A stretch of 10,629 bases of DNA from JAJOKI01 sp964412405 (lineage in GTDB: Archaea > Halobacteriota > UBA148 > JAJOKI01): assembly GCA_964412405.1 (NCBI GenBank), contig CAYPOB010000033.1:1-10629 (forward strand), written 5' to 3'. A program made the position numbers and the translations under genes. The notes under the pieces are model-generated. The model was not told where the DNA came from and searched no databases. It saw only the letters and a program-made list of their open reading frames with translations. Positions 1-6,773 of this stretch are shown here, piece after piece. Position 1 is the first letter of the stretch. Each line of letters starts with the position of its first letter.

Positions 1-13
1 TATCAACGGCATC

Positions 14-1255
14 CTAAGTCCCATGTTTCCACCCGGACATATACTCCATTTGCTCGGCGCTCATTCGGTCAATCTGAATCCCCATCGATTCTAATTTCAG
101 GCGCGCCACCAGCTCATCGATTTCTTCGGGGACGCCGTAGACCTTATTTTGGAGTCCCCTCCCATGCTCCACGATATATCTGACGCATAGTGCCTGATTG
201 GCGAAGCTCATGTCCATGACCTCAGCAGGATGTCCATCACCTGCTGCCAGATTAACCAGCCGCCCACCTGCCAGTACATAAAGTCTTTTCCCATCAAGGT
301 CATACTCTTCAATATTGGCTCTAACCCTTCTAACGCTCTTTGCCATCTTACTGAGTTGAGCTATATCGATCTCCACATTAAAATGACCCGCATTTGCCAG
401 TATTGCGCCATCCTTCATGAGCTCAAAATGCTCCTTTATGATGGCATCTCTGTTGCCCGTAGTAGTGATGAAAAAGTCACCGATCTTCGCGGCTTGAATC
501 ATTGGCATTACCCCATAGCCATCCATTTTTGCCTCCAGGGCTCGAATCGGATCGACCTCAGTTATTATCACGTTTGCGCCATGACCGTCTGCCCTCATAG
601 CAACACCCTTACCGCACCACCCATAACCTGCAACCACGACGCTCTTTCCGGCTACCAGCAGGTTCGTCGTCCTGATTATCCCGTCCCAGGTTGACTGACC
701 TGTACCATATCGATTATCGAATAGGAACTTGGTTTTAGCATCGTTGACTGCTATTACTGGGAATTTAAGCGCATCCTCAGCCTGCATAGCCTTTAAGCGA
801 TGGACTCCTGTGGTGGTTTCCTCACATGCCCCAATGATGTCTGGAAGCAGTTCCTTGCGATCAGCATGGAGCTTGAAGATAAGGTCAGCACCGTCATCTA
901 TCGTGATATCTGGTTTGTTGTCCAACACAGCGTCGATTGCCCGATAGTATTCTCTGGTGTTACAGCCGTGTTTCGCATAACATGGTACATCCTTCTGACG
1001 CAATGCAAGTGCCACATCATCCTGCGTGCTTAATGGATTACAACCCGTGATCGCGACCTCTGCGCCACCTGCTGCCAGTGTCTCTACTAACACGGCGGTT
1101 TTAGCCTCGACATGAAGCGCCATTCCAACCGTATGCCCCTCAAGCGGGAGCTCCGCTTCAAACTGTTTTCGTATGCGCCATAGGACGGGCATATGTTTTT
1201 TTGCCCATTCGATTTTGAGGCGCCCCTCTTCTACTGATGGTGATTTACTTTTCAT
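14..1255 (-). CDS. ahcY: S-adenosylhomocysteine hydrolase family enzyme (possibly S-inosylhomocysteine hydrolase)
   Basis: NAD-dependent cytosolic hydrolase that splits SAH (or its deaminated form, S-inosylhomocysteine) into homocysteine and a nucleoside, completing the SAM methylation cycle. The 413-aa protein shows the family signatures: H48 substrate motif, NPLSTQDD (73-80), EETTTGV (145-151), the K176/D180/N181 catalytic cluster, a Rossmann loop GYGWCGKG (210-217), NAGHFNVEID (288-297) and GDGHPAEVMD (339-348). The C-terminal Lys/Tyr tail of eukaryotic enzymes is absent, as is usual for archaeal forms. The ATG at 1255 was chosen over an upstream ATG (1291) because AGGAG lies 10 bases before it and homology begins there. 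The start overlaps the end of the restriction gene by 11 bases, so translation is probably coupled. Positions 50 and 52 are Glu and Lys where classical SAHH has Thr and Glu, which bears on substrate choice. Family certain; exact substrate open. Confidence 0.95.
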   Translation of the reverse strand: MKSKSPSVEEGRLKIEWAKKHMPVLWRIRKQFEAELPLEGHTVGMALHVEAKTAVLVETLAAGGAEVAITGCNPLSTQDDVALALRQKDVPCYAKHGCNTREYYRAIDAVLDNKPDITIDDGADLIFKLHADRKELLPDIIGACEETTTGVHRLKAMQAEDALKFPVIAVNDAKTKFLFDNRYGTGQSTWDGIIRTTNLLVAGKSVVVAGYGWCGKGVAMRADGHGANVIITEVDPIRALEAKMDGYGVMPMIQAAKIGDFFITTTGNRDAIIKEHFELMKDGAILANAGHFNVEIDIAQLSKMAKSVRRVRANIEEYDLDGKRLYVLAGGRLVNLAAGDGHPAEVMDMSFANQALCVRYIVEHGRGLQNKVYGVPEEIDELVARLKLESMGIQIDRMSAEQMEYMSGWKHGT

Positions 1256-1877
1256 ATTTCTTGATCTCCTCTTCGATTTTCGAAATAACATCTATGTTAT
1301 GTATCCTCTTTTTTCCATCCTTTTTTATGGATATAACATAGAACACTTTGCCACCGTATTTTTCAGTAAATTTTTTATGGGTGGCTTCTTGAATCGAATG
1401 TTCTTTAAAGATTTGAGGTATGTGTGAAACATCTCCAGCGGGTTTAATCTGAAGTCCGATATACTTGTCTCCTATCTTGATGAAAAAATCTACGTTGTAC
1501 AATCTATCCCACTCGTCGGGGGCAGGCTGAATCTTCACATTCAACTTCTTTTGCAATTGACCATAGATGGTCTTAATCTCAGTCATATATCCATCAAATG
1601 TCCTGCCTATTACCATGTTGAACATATATTCAATACAATCTTCTTCTGTGATTTCTTCAACTTCGGCGGAAATCACTTCAGTAATTTTAATGTACAACTT
1701 TCGCCCTAATTCTTCGATATGTTCTTTGGTTCTGACATTTCGAAAATAATACTCATTCCACTCCTGGATAGTCTTTGGAGAACATTTTCTGATCGCCTCG
1801 GAAACTGCTCCAACGTTGCGTTTGAAATTCAACTGAAAACGATTCATCGTACTATTTAAAATCCATTCCTTTGCCAT
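1245..1877 (-). CDS. type II restriction endonuclease, MjaI-like family
   Basis: 210-aa protein that I recognise, from memory of the family, as resembling the MjaI restriction endonucleases, whose prototype cuts CTAG. The N-terminal half is helical and polar (e.g. AVSEAIRKCSPKT at 24-36, TEEDCIEYMFN at 77-87). A likely nuclease core follows: D130 in YNVDFFIKIGDKYIGLQIK, ending in Q143-I-K145, which fits a PD-(D/E)XK fold with Gln in place of the usual acidic residue. The ATG overlaps the methyltransferase stop by one base (TAATG), with GGATGG 7 bases upstream, so methylase and nuclease are translationally coupled in methylase-first order. That order would protect the host during establishment. 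The gene looks intact, AT-rich like the methylase and unlike the flanking genes. The family call rests on motif memory and the paired methylase; cleavage specificity is inferred. Confidence 0.75.
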   Translation of the reverse strand: MAKEWILNSTMNRFQLNFKRNVGAVSEAIRKCSPKTIQEWNEYYFRNVRTKEHIEELGRKLYIKITEVISAEVEEITEEDCIEYMFNMVIGRTFDGYMTEIKTIYGQLQKKLNVKIQPAPDEWDRLYNVDFFIKIGDKYIGLQIKPAGDVSHIPQIFKEHSIQEATHKKFTEKYGGKVFYVISIKKDGKKRIHNIDVISKIEEEIKKYEK

Positions 1878-3169
1878 TATTTTACCATCCTGTAGGTTAA
1901 AAATTGAGATTTATATTTGTAATCTAATGTAGTATCCACATCAACCAGATCATTTTTAATAAGGTGTGCATTGATAAATGTCTTGTTTCTTAGATATAAA
2001 TAGCATAACAGATGCTCTTTTTCATCGTATTTGGTGGCATCAAATTTCAAGAATACTTTTTGTCCTTTCGTTTTCTGTCGTAAAAACTGTATTGCATCTC
2101 TGTTTTTTTCTGGAGTCTCTTTCACCCCCAATAACTTGACTTTTAATCCATTGTTCAGTATCAATATCTCAGGACTGAGTATATCTTTCACAGAATAATA
2201 ATCATCTCTTTCATGACGAGAATTGTCCACTCTAGAGCCAAATCTTAATTTTCTTGGGTCAACTTTCTTATCAAACTTTATTGGGTCTTTAAAAACATAG
2301 GGAAGCTTTTCAAGCTCTTTCTGAAAATCCATATTCTGTTCTTCTTGCTTGATTATTTCAAAAACAGCGTCCTCGCCAAAAATCGTCTTTTGCTTCAATC
2401 CCACCTTCTCCTTTATGGTCGAAAGAAAATCATCGTTTATCTCGTAACCTATAGAATTTCTGTTCAGATTTTTAGCGGCCAAAGAGGTCGTACCACTTCC
2501 AAGAAATGGATCAAGGACTGTATCACTAACAAAACTAAACATTTTAATAAGTCGTTTTGGCAGTTCCTCAGGAAACATTGCCAGATGTTTATTTTGTTTT
2601 TCACCAGGAAAGTTCCAATGTCCAGTAAAGTATTGATTCCACTCTTTTTGCGTTAATCTCGATTGCTCTTTAATCTCTTTGCTAACCTTAGGGGGGCTTC
2701 CGTGTTTTTTGAAAATTAAAATAAATTCGTAATCCAGTTTAAGAATACCATTTCTTGGATAGGGAAAAGAGCCCATTACTGTTGCCCCTCCTGTGGTGTG
2801 GCAAGTAGTTACCTTCTGCCATATAACAGCACCCATATAATCGAATCCTACACACTCACAGAACTTGATTATCTCTGTTCTTATTGGAATGACTTTATAT
2901 CGTCCATAATAGACAGAACGGGCAAACTGGTCACCGATATTAACACACAATCGACAGCCTTTATGCAAAACCCTTTGGCATTCACTCCATACCAGATTGA
3001 GATTATTAATATACTCCTCATAACTGTCATTGAAACCTATTTGGTTTCCATTTCCATAATCCTTCAGTTGCCAATACGGCGGAGAGGTAATAACAAGATG
3101 GATTGATTCATCCTCTACCTCCTCCATGCATCTTGAATCACCAATGATTATTTTTTGCCGGGTTTTCAT
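1877..3169 (-). CDS. beta-class DNA methyltransferase (N4-cytosine or N6-adenine) with C-terminal nuclease-like domain
   Basis: SAM-dependent modification enzyme partnered with the downstream nuclease. Catalytic motif IV, TSPPYW, is at 28-33 and precedes the SAM-binding motif I, DPFLGSGTT, at 220-228, an order that defines the beta class; S/T-PPYW is typical of N4-cytosine enzymes. The target-recognition region lies between them. Residues about 255-310 form a charged linker. Residues about 320-417 look like an added staphylococcal-nuclease-like (OB-fold) domain: VKLLGVKETPE (344-354), KVFLKFD (371-377) and LLCYLYLRNKTFINAHLIK (387-405). The total of 430 aa is longer than a bare beta-class enzyme. 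Start ATG 3169 has AAGGATGGGAT about 6 bases upstream. GC is about 30% in a sampled 60-base block (1921-1980) against 52% in the downstream hydrolase (541-600), which suggests horizontal acquisition. Specificity CTAG is inferred only from the partner. Confidence 0.93.
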   Translation of the reverse strand: MKTRQKIIIGDSRCMEEVEDESIHLVITSPPYWQLKDYGNGNQIGFNDSYEEYINNLNLVWSECQRVLHKGCRLCVNIGDQFARSVYYGRYKVIPIRTEIIKFCECVGFDYMGAVIWQKVTTCHTTGGATVMGSFPYPRNGILKLDYEFILIFKKHGSPPKVSKEIKEQSRLTQKEWNQYFTGHWNFPGEKQNKHLAMFPEELPKRLIKMFSFVSDTVLDPFLGSGTTSLAAKNLNRNSIGYEINDDFLSTIKEKVGLKQKTIFGEDAVFEIIKQEEQNMDFQKELEKLPYVFKDPIKFDKKVDPRKLRFGSRVDNSRHERDDYYSVKDILSPEILILNNGLKVKLLGVKETPEKNRDAIQFLRQKTKGQKVFLKFDATKYDEKEHLLCYLYLRNKTFINAHLIKNDLVDVDTTLDYKYKSQFLTYRMVK

Positions 3170-3222
3170 ATCATTATCCCATCCTTAATATGTCTTGATT
3201 CTTGATATTACTAATATTACAC
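3170..3222 (-). promoter_or_regulatory. spacer before RM cassette with palindrome and tandem heptamer
   Basis: This 53-base spacer separates the deaminase stop from the methylase start. It holds a perfect 13-base palindrome ATATTACTAATAT (3205-3217), a perfect tandem of TCTTGAT (3193-3199 and 3200-3206, plus strand), and the methylase ribosome site (3176-3186). The palindrome is AT-rich enough to include a TATA-like element about 40 bases before the methylase start. It may be a promoter or operator giving the RM genes their own expression; this is inferred from layout, and no regulator gene is visible. Confidence 0.35.
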
Positions 3223-4494
3223 TCAACTTGAGATCAACCTCTCTGCAACCTTTTCGGCCTTCTCCATGATATCCTCTTCATCCAACACCTTGACTACATG
3301 GTCTTCCATCAAAACTTTTCCGTCCACTATGGTCGTGCTGACATCGCTGCCCTTCGCACAGTAAACCAGATGTGATGTTAATCTATGCTTGGGTGTCAGG
3401 TGTGGCTTATGAATATCGACGATGATGATATCCGCCTTCTTGCCCTTGGCAATGGTTCCGCCATCAATACCAAGTGCATGTGCGCCGTTGATGGTAGCCA
3501 TTTTCAACGCCTCCTGTGCGGGAATCACGGTCGGATCGAGTTTGTGTACCTTGTGGAGCAGCGCAGTCATTTTCATCTCGTGGAACATATCAAGGGCGTT
3601 GTTAGAGGCGCACCCATCTGTCCCAATTCCCACCACGATCCCATTGTCGATACACTCTGGAACCGGGGCAACTCCCGATGCGAGTTTCATGTTGCTGGTT
3701 GGATTGTGCGCTATTTTAACATCACCCCTCTTCAGGATTTTGATGTCATCATCTGAAAGCCAGACGCAGTGCGCAGCCAGTACATCTGGACCGAGAAAGC
3801 CAATATTATCCAGCAGTCGTACGGGACGCATGCCATATTGGGCCATTATTTCATCCGTCTCCATCTTCGTCTCTGCAAGATGTATATGAATGCCAACACC
3901 ATCTTTATATGCCAGCTCCCTTATGCGTGTCAAGAAATCCGGCGAGCAGGTATTCGGCGCATGAGGGCCGTATCTTGCCATAATTCGGCCATCTGCCGCA
4001 CCATTCCACTTTTTGATGAATTTTCTGCCAATTTTCAACTCTCCTTTCCCCTTCTCTTCATCGCCGAGTTCGATCATGCCGTATGAGAGCACGCCCCTTA
4101 ATCCTGACTCTTCTACTGCCATGGCAGCCCCATCCATCCCGATATACATATCTGCGAATGTGGTCGTGCCGGACCTGATCATCTCAAGGCAGCCGAGCAG
4201 GGTACCAATATACACATCATCATCGGTCAGCTTTGCCTCTATCGGCCATATGTGCTCTGTGAGCCACTGCTTCAATGGAAGGTCGTCCGCATAACCCCTA
4301 AGCAGAGTCGTGCCGAGATGTGTATGGGTATTGACCAGACCTGACATCACGATCCCGCCACCGGCATCTATCACATGGTTTGCCGCGCTATTCTCGCCGA
4401 TATTTGCGATTATCCCGTTTTCAATGGATACGGGCTCCTTGACAAATCCCTTCGGAGTCAGGACAAGTCCATTTTTAATTAGTATGTCGGTCAT
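3223..4494 (-). CDS. dadD: amidohydrolase: 5'-deoxyadenosine / SAH / MTA deaminase
   Basis: Metal-dependent amidohydrolase of the DadD/MtaD group, which deaminates the adenine of 5'-deoxyadenosine, SAH and methylthioadenosine to the inosine form. The 423-aa chain has metal ligands H57 and H59 in NTHTHLG, H205 with catalytic E208 in HIHLAET, H242 in AHCVWL and D293 in GTDGCASNN. The small N- and C-terminal beta-sandwich halves typical of the superfamily (1-50 and about 345-400, ending in TTIVDGKVLMED) are present. In methanogens such an enzyme supplies S-inosylhomocysteine to an AHCY-like hydrolase, and exactly such a hydrolase lies two genes downstream. ATG 4494 matches where the family begins. 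Only 15 bases upstream are readable before the N run, with no clear ribosome site, and an in-frame GTG five codons upstream cannot be excluded. Exact substrate preference cannot be read from the sequence. Confidence 0.88.
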   Translation of the reverse strand: MTDILIKNGLVLTPKGFVKEPVSIENGIIANIGENSAANHVIDAGGGIVMSGLVNTHTHLGTTLLRGYADDLPLKQWLTEHIWPIEAKLTDDDVYIGTLLGCLEMIRSGTTTFADMYIGMDGAAMAVEESGLRGVLSYGMIELGDEEKGKGELKIGRKFIKKWNGAADGRIMARYGPHAPNTCSPDFLTRIRELAYKDGVGIHIHLAETKMETDEIMAQYGMRPVRLLDNIGFLGPDVLAAHCVWLSDDDIKILKRGDVKIAHNPTSNMKLASGVAPVPECIDNGIVVGIGTDGCASNNALDMFHEMKMTALLHKVHKLDPTVIPAQEALKMATINGAHALGIDGGTIAKGKKADIIIVDIHKPHLTPKHRLTSHLVYCAKGSDVSTTIVDGKVLMEDHVVKVLDEEDIMEKAEKVAERLISS

Positions 4495-4509
4495 ATTACG
4501 GTCCACACT

Positions 4510-4609
4510 NNNNNNNNNNNNNNNNNNNNNNNNNNNNNNNNNNNNNNNNNNNNNNNNNNNNNNNNNNNNNNNNNNNNNNNNNNNNNNNNNNNNNNNNNNN
4601 NNNNNNNNN
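4510..4609. other. assembly gap (100 N)
   Basis: Exactly 100 undetermined bases, the conventional filler for a gap of unknown length. It lies between the divergent deaminase and hisG genes, so the promoters of both operons and the true hisG start may be hidden here. Linkage of the left (SAH/RM) and right (his-metG) halves depends on the scaffolding being right. Confidence 0.98.
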
Positions 4610-4616
4610 TATAACC

Positions 4617-5471
4617 TTGAAAATTGCGTTGCCAAACAAAGGACGGTTGTATGAGCCGTGCATTCGATTATTGGAGCGCGCAGGACTGCACATCATCGAC
4701 GGATCGATGAGGAAACTGTTTGCGAAAACAGCAGACCCCGATATTGACTTGCTATTCGCACGCGCTCCGGATATTTCAGAATATGTGCAAGATGGTGCAG
4801 CAGACCTCGGGGTAACTGGATTTGATTTGATTGCTGAGGCAGGTGTAGACGTTGAAATCTTGCTTGATCTGAAATTTGGAAAAGCGGAGTTAGTGCTGGC
4901 CGTGCCAAACGATTCCGAGATTAAAACGGTGAAGAGCTTAAAAGGTAAACGAGTCGCAACCGAGTTTCCAAATATCACCAGCAGGTTCTTCGACGAACGC
5001 AAAATCGACGTAGATATAATAGAAGTGTCTGGAGCCACGGAGATGACACCACATGTCGGCATCGCTGATGCTATAGTCGATCTAACGAGTTCTGGTACGA
5101 GTCTGATGATGAATCGATTGAAGGTGATAGAGCACGTGCTCTCGACATCTGCCAGACTGATCGCAAATAAAAATAGCCTGAAGCAGAACTTGAAAAAGGT
5201 AAAAGAAGTCAAGACTGCATTTGAGAGCGTGATCCGTGCAGAGGGTAAGCGATATCTTATGATGAACGTGCCTCAAGATGCATTGGAGAGGGTAAAGATG
5301 ATTATACCAGGATTATCCGGCCCTACTGTACTGCGCGTAGAATCGACAACATCCATTGTGGCAGTTCATGTAGTTGTCGACGAGAATGAACTATTCACCA
5401 TCATAAACGAGCTTAAGCGACTGGGTGCAAAAGATATTCTGGTGATCCCAATCGAGAGGATGGTCCAGTGA
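4617..5471 (+). CDS. hisG: ATP phosphoribosyltransferase, long form (histidine step 1)
   Basis: Catalyses ATP + PRPP to phosphoribosyl-ATP, the first and feedback-controlled step of histidine synthesis. The 284-aa protein is the long, self-sufficient form. Its catalytic part has LPNKGRLYEP (5-14), the RKLFAKTADPDI segment (32-43), DISEYVQDGAADLGVTG (52-68) and the PRPP-binding DLTSSGTSL (155-163). Residues about 210-284 form the ACT-like HisG_C regulatory domain (MNVPQ near 216 to VIPIERM near the end) that binds histidine, so HisZ is not needed. The start is uncertain: the first readable candidate is TTG at 4617, seven bases after the N gap. The preceding in-frame codons (Ile-Thr) are also open, so the real start may lie in the gap a few residues upstream. 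The stop overlaps the hisA GTG by 4 bases. Confidence 0.95.
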   Translation: MKIALPNKGRLYEPCIRLLERAGLHIIDGSMRKLFAKTADPDIDLLFARAPDISEYVQDGAADLGVTGFDLIAEAGVDVEILLDLKFGKAELVLAVPNDSEIKTVKSLKGKRVATEFPNITSRFFDERKIDVDIIEVSGATEMTPHVGIADAIVDLTSSGTSLMMNRLKVIEHVLSTSARLIANKNSLKQNLKKVKEVKTAFESVIRAEGKRYLMMNVPQDALERVKMIIPGLSGPTVLRVESTTSIVAVHVVVDENELFTIINELKRLGAKDILVIPIERMVQ

Positions 5472-6193
5472 GTTTCGAAGTAATCCCTGCAGTAGACATC
5501 AAGGACGGCAAATGTATTCAACTAGTGCAGGGCGTGCCTGGCACTGAGACGATTTCGCTGGATGACCCGGTCGGGATCGCCATGCGCTGGGTTAAAGAGG
5601 GCGCCAGAGTTCTGCATTTAGTAGATCTAAATGGTGCGTTAGAAGGAAGACGAAAAAACACGTCCCTAATTTGTCAGATCAGGGAGAAATGTCCTGTGAC
5701 GATTCAAATTGGAGGTGGCATCAGGTCCTATGATGATGCTGCGGCCCTTCTCGACCTGGGGTTTGACAGGATCATCCTGGGAACCATGGCAGTAGAAAAA
5801 CACATGCTCGTCAAAAAACTGGCAGGAGAATATGGAAGTGAACGCATTATGGTCTCCCTGGATGCAAAGGATGGCGAGGTCATGATAGAGGGGTGGAAAA
5901 GGGGTTCTGGAGCCAAACCGACTGATATGGGTATGAAGTTCCAAAAATTGGGCGCAGGCTTCATCTTCTTTACAAACATAAACGTTGAGGGGTTGTTGTC
6001 TGGAGTGGACCCAGAACCCATCAGCGAACTGGTCCATGCGGTGGACATCCCAGTAATCGCATCTGGGGGTGTCGCATCTCTGGACGACCTGATAGCCATC
6101 AAAAAGCGAGGGGGTGCCGTTGGTGCAGTGATTGGAACTGCACTATATAAAGACAACTTCACGCTAAAAGAAGCGATGAGGGCGGTATTATGA
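5468..6193 (+). CDS. hisA: ProFAR isomerase (histidine step 4)
   Basis: 1-(5-phosphoribosyl)-5-[(5-phosphoribosylamino)methylideneamino]imidazole-4-carboxamide isomerase, an Amadori rearrangement in the histidine pathway. The 241-aa (beta/alpha)8 barrel is of standard length. Its two catalytic aspartates are D10 (VIPAVDIKDGK) and D132 (SLDAKDG). Phosphate-binding loops are GGGIRS (82-87), ASGGVAS (198-204) and GTALY (223-227), reflecting the half-barrel duplication of HisA/HisF. It starts with GTG at 5468, inside GTGA shared with the hisG stop, and ends in ATGA shared with the hisB start, so the three genes are translationally coupled. No sign of PriA-type dual function with TrpF was looked for beyond these motifs. 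Confidence 0.96.
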   Translation: MSFEVIPAVDIKDGKCIQLVQGVPGTETISLDDPVGIAMRWVKEGARVLHLVDLNGALEGRRKNTSLICQIREKCPVTIQIGGGIRSYDDAAALLDLGFDRIILGTMAVEKHMLVKKLAGEYGSERIMVSLDAKDGEVMIEGWKRGSGAKPTDMGMKFQKLGAGFIFFTNINVEGLLSGVDPEPISELVHAVDIPVIASGGVASLDDLIAIKKRGGAVGAVIGTALYKDNFTLKEAMRAVL

Positions 6194-6765
6194 GAACATC
6201 TAAAATACAAAGAAAGACGAATGAAACGGACATCGAAATTTCCCTGAACATAGACGGAAAAGGGGAGTATGATATAACCACAGGCATACACTTCTTCGAT
6301 CATCTGCTTTCGAGTTTTTCCAAGCACGGTTTGTTTGACCTGGATATCAGGGCATCCGGGGATAATGAGCATCACATCATGGAAGATGTGGCAATTTCAC
6401 TTGGAGAGGCGTTCAAGAGCGCTTTGAAGGACAAAATAGGAATAAGGCGCTTCGGTTCCGCCATAATCCCCATGGATGATGTTCTCATGTTAGTTTCAGT
6501 CGATATAAGTGGTAGAGGTCACTGTAATTTTGGCATCAACTTCAGAAGGAAGAATATAGATGATATGAGCGTCGAGATGATATCACATTTTATAGAAACT
6601 TTCGTCTCAGAGTTCAAGATAAATCTTCATGCGAAACTTCTGGATGGAAAGAACGACCACCACAAGAGCGAGGCGCTGTTTAAGGCGCTGGCACTGGCAC
6701 TGGATGATGCTACGAATATCGACACCAGAAGAGGGGATGTGCCGAGCACGAAAGGAGTGTTGTAA
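6190..6765 (+). CDS. hisB: imidazoleglycerol-phosphate dehydratase (histidine step 6)
   Basis: Mn-dependent dehydratase converting imidazole glycerol phosphate to imidazole acetol phosphate. The 191-aa monofunctional form lacks the histidinol-phosphatase domain seen in some enterobacteria. Metal-binding signatures are FFDHLLSSFSKHG (35-47), DNEHHIMEDVAISLG (58-72; H61, H62, E65) and DHHKSEALFKALALAL (156-171; H157, H158, E161). The usual HHxxE pairs are intact. The ATG at 6190 overlaps the hisA stop by 4 bases (ATGA). The stop is 8 bases before metG, which suggests that metG is co-transcribed. Confidence 0.97.
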   Translation: MRTSKIQRKTNETDIEISLNIDGKGEYDITTGIHFFDHLLSSFSKHGLFDLDIRASGDNEHHIMEDVAISLGEAFKSALKDKIGIRRFGSAIIPMDDVLMLVSVDISGRGHCNFGINFRRKNIDDMSVEMISHFIETFVSEFKINLHAKLLDGKNDHHKSEALFKALALALDDATNIDTRRGDVPSTKGVL

Positions 6766-6773
6766 TAAGGGAT

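Noticed and set aside
230..694. Long plus-strand ORF (154 codons) opposite the hydrolase gene
   Set aside because: It is antisense to conserved coding sequence and its product is cysteine- and histidine-rich without a recognisable domain.
3193..3206. CRISPR or longer tandem array
   Set aside because: Only two copies of a 7-base unit are present and there are no spacers.
4496..5212. Minus-strand ORF of 238 codons crossing the N gap
   Set aside because: It is open only because N is read through, and it lies opposite hisG.
5728..6375. Minus-strand ORF of 215 codons under hisA/hisB
   Set aside because: Shadow of two clearly conserved genes; the product has no family features and spans their junction.
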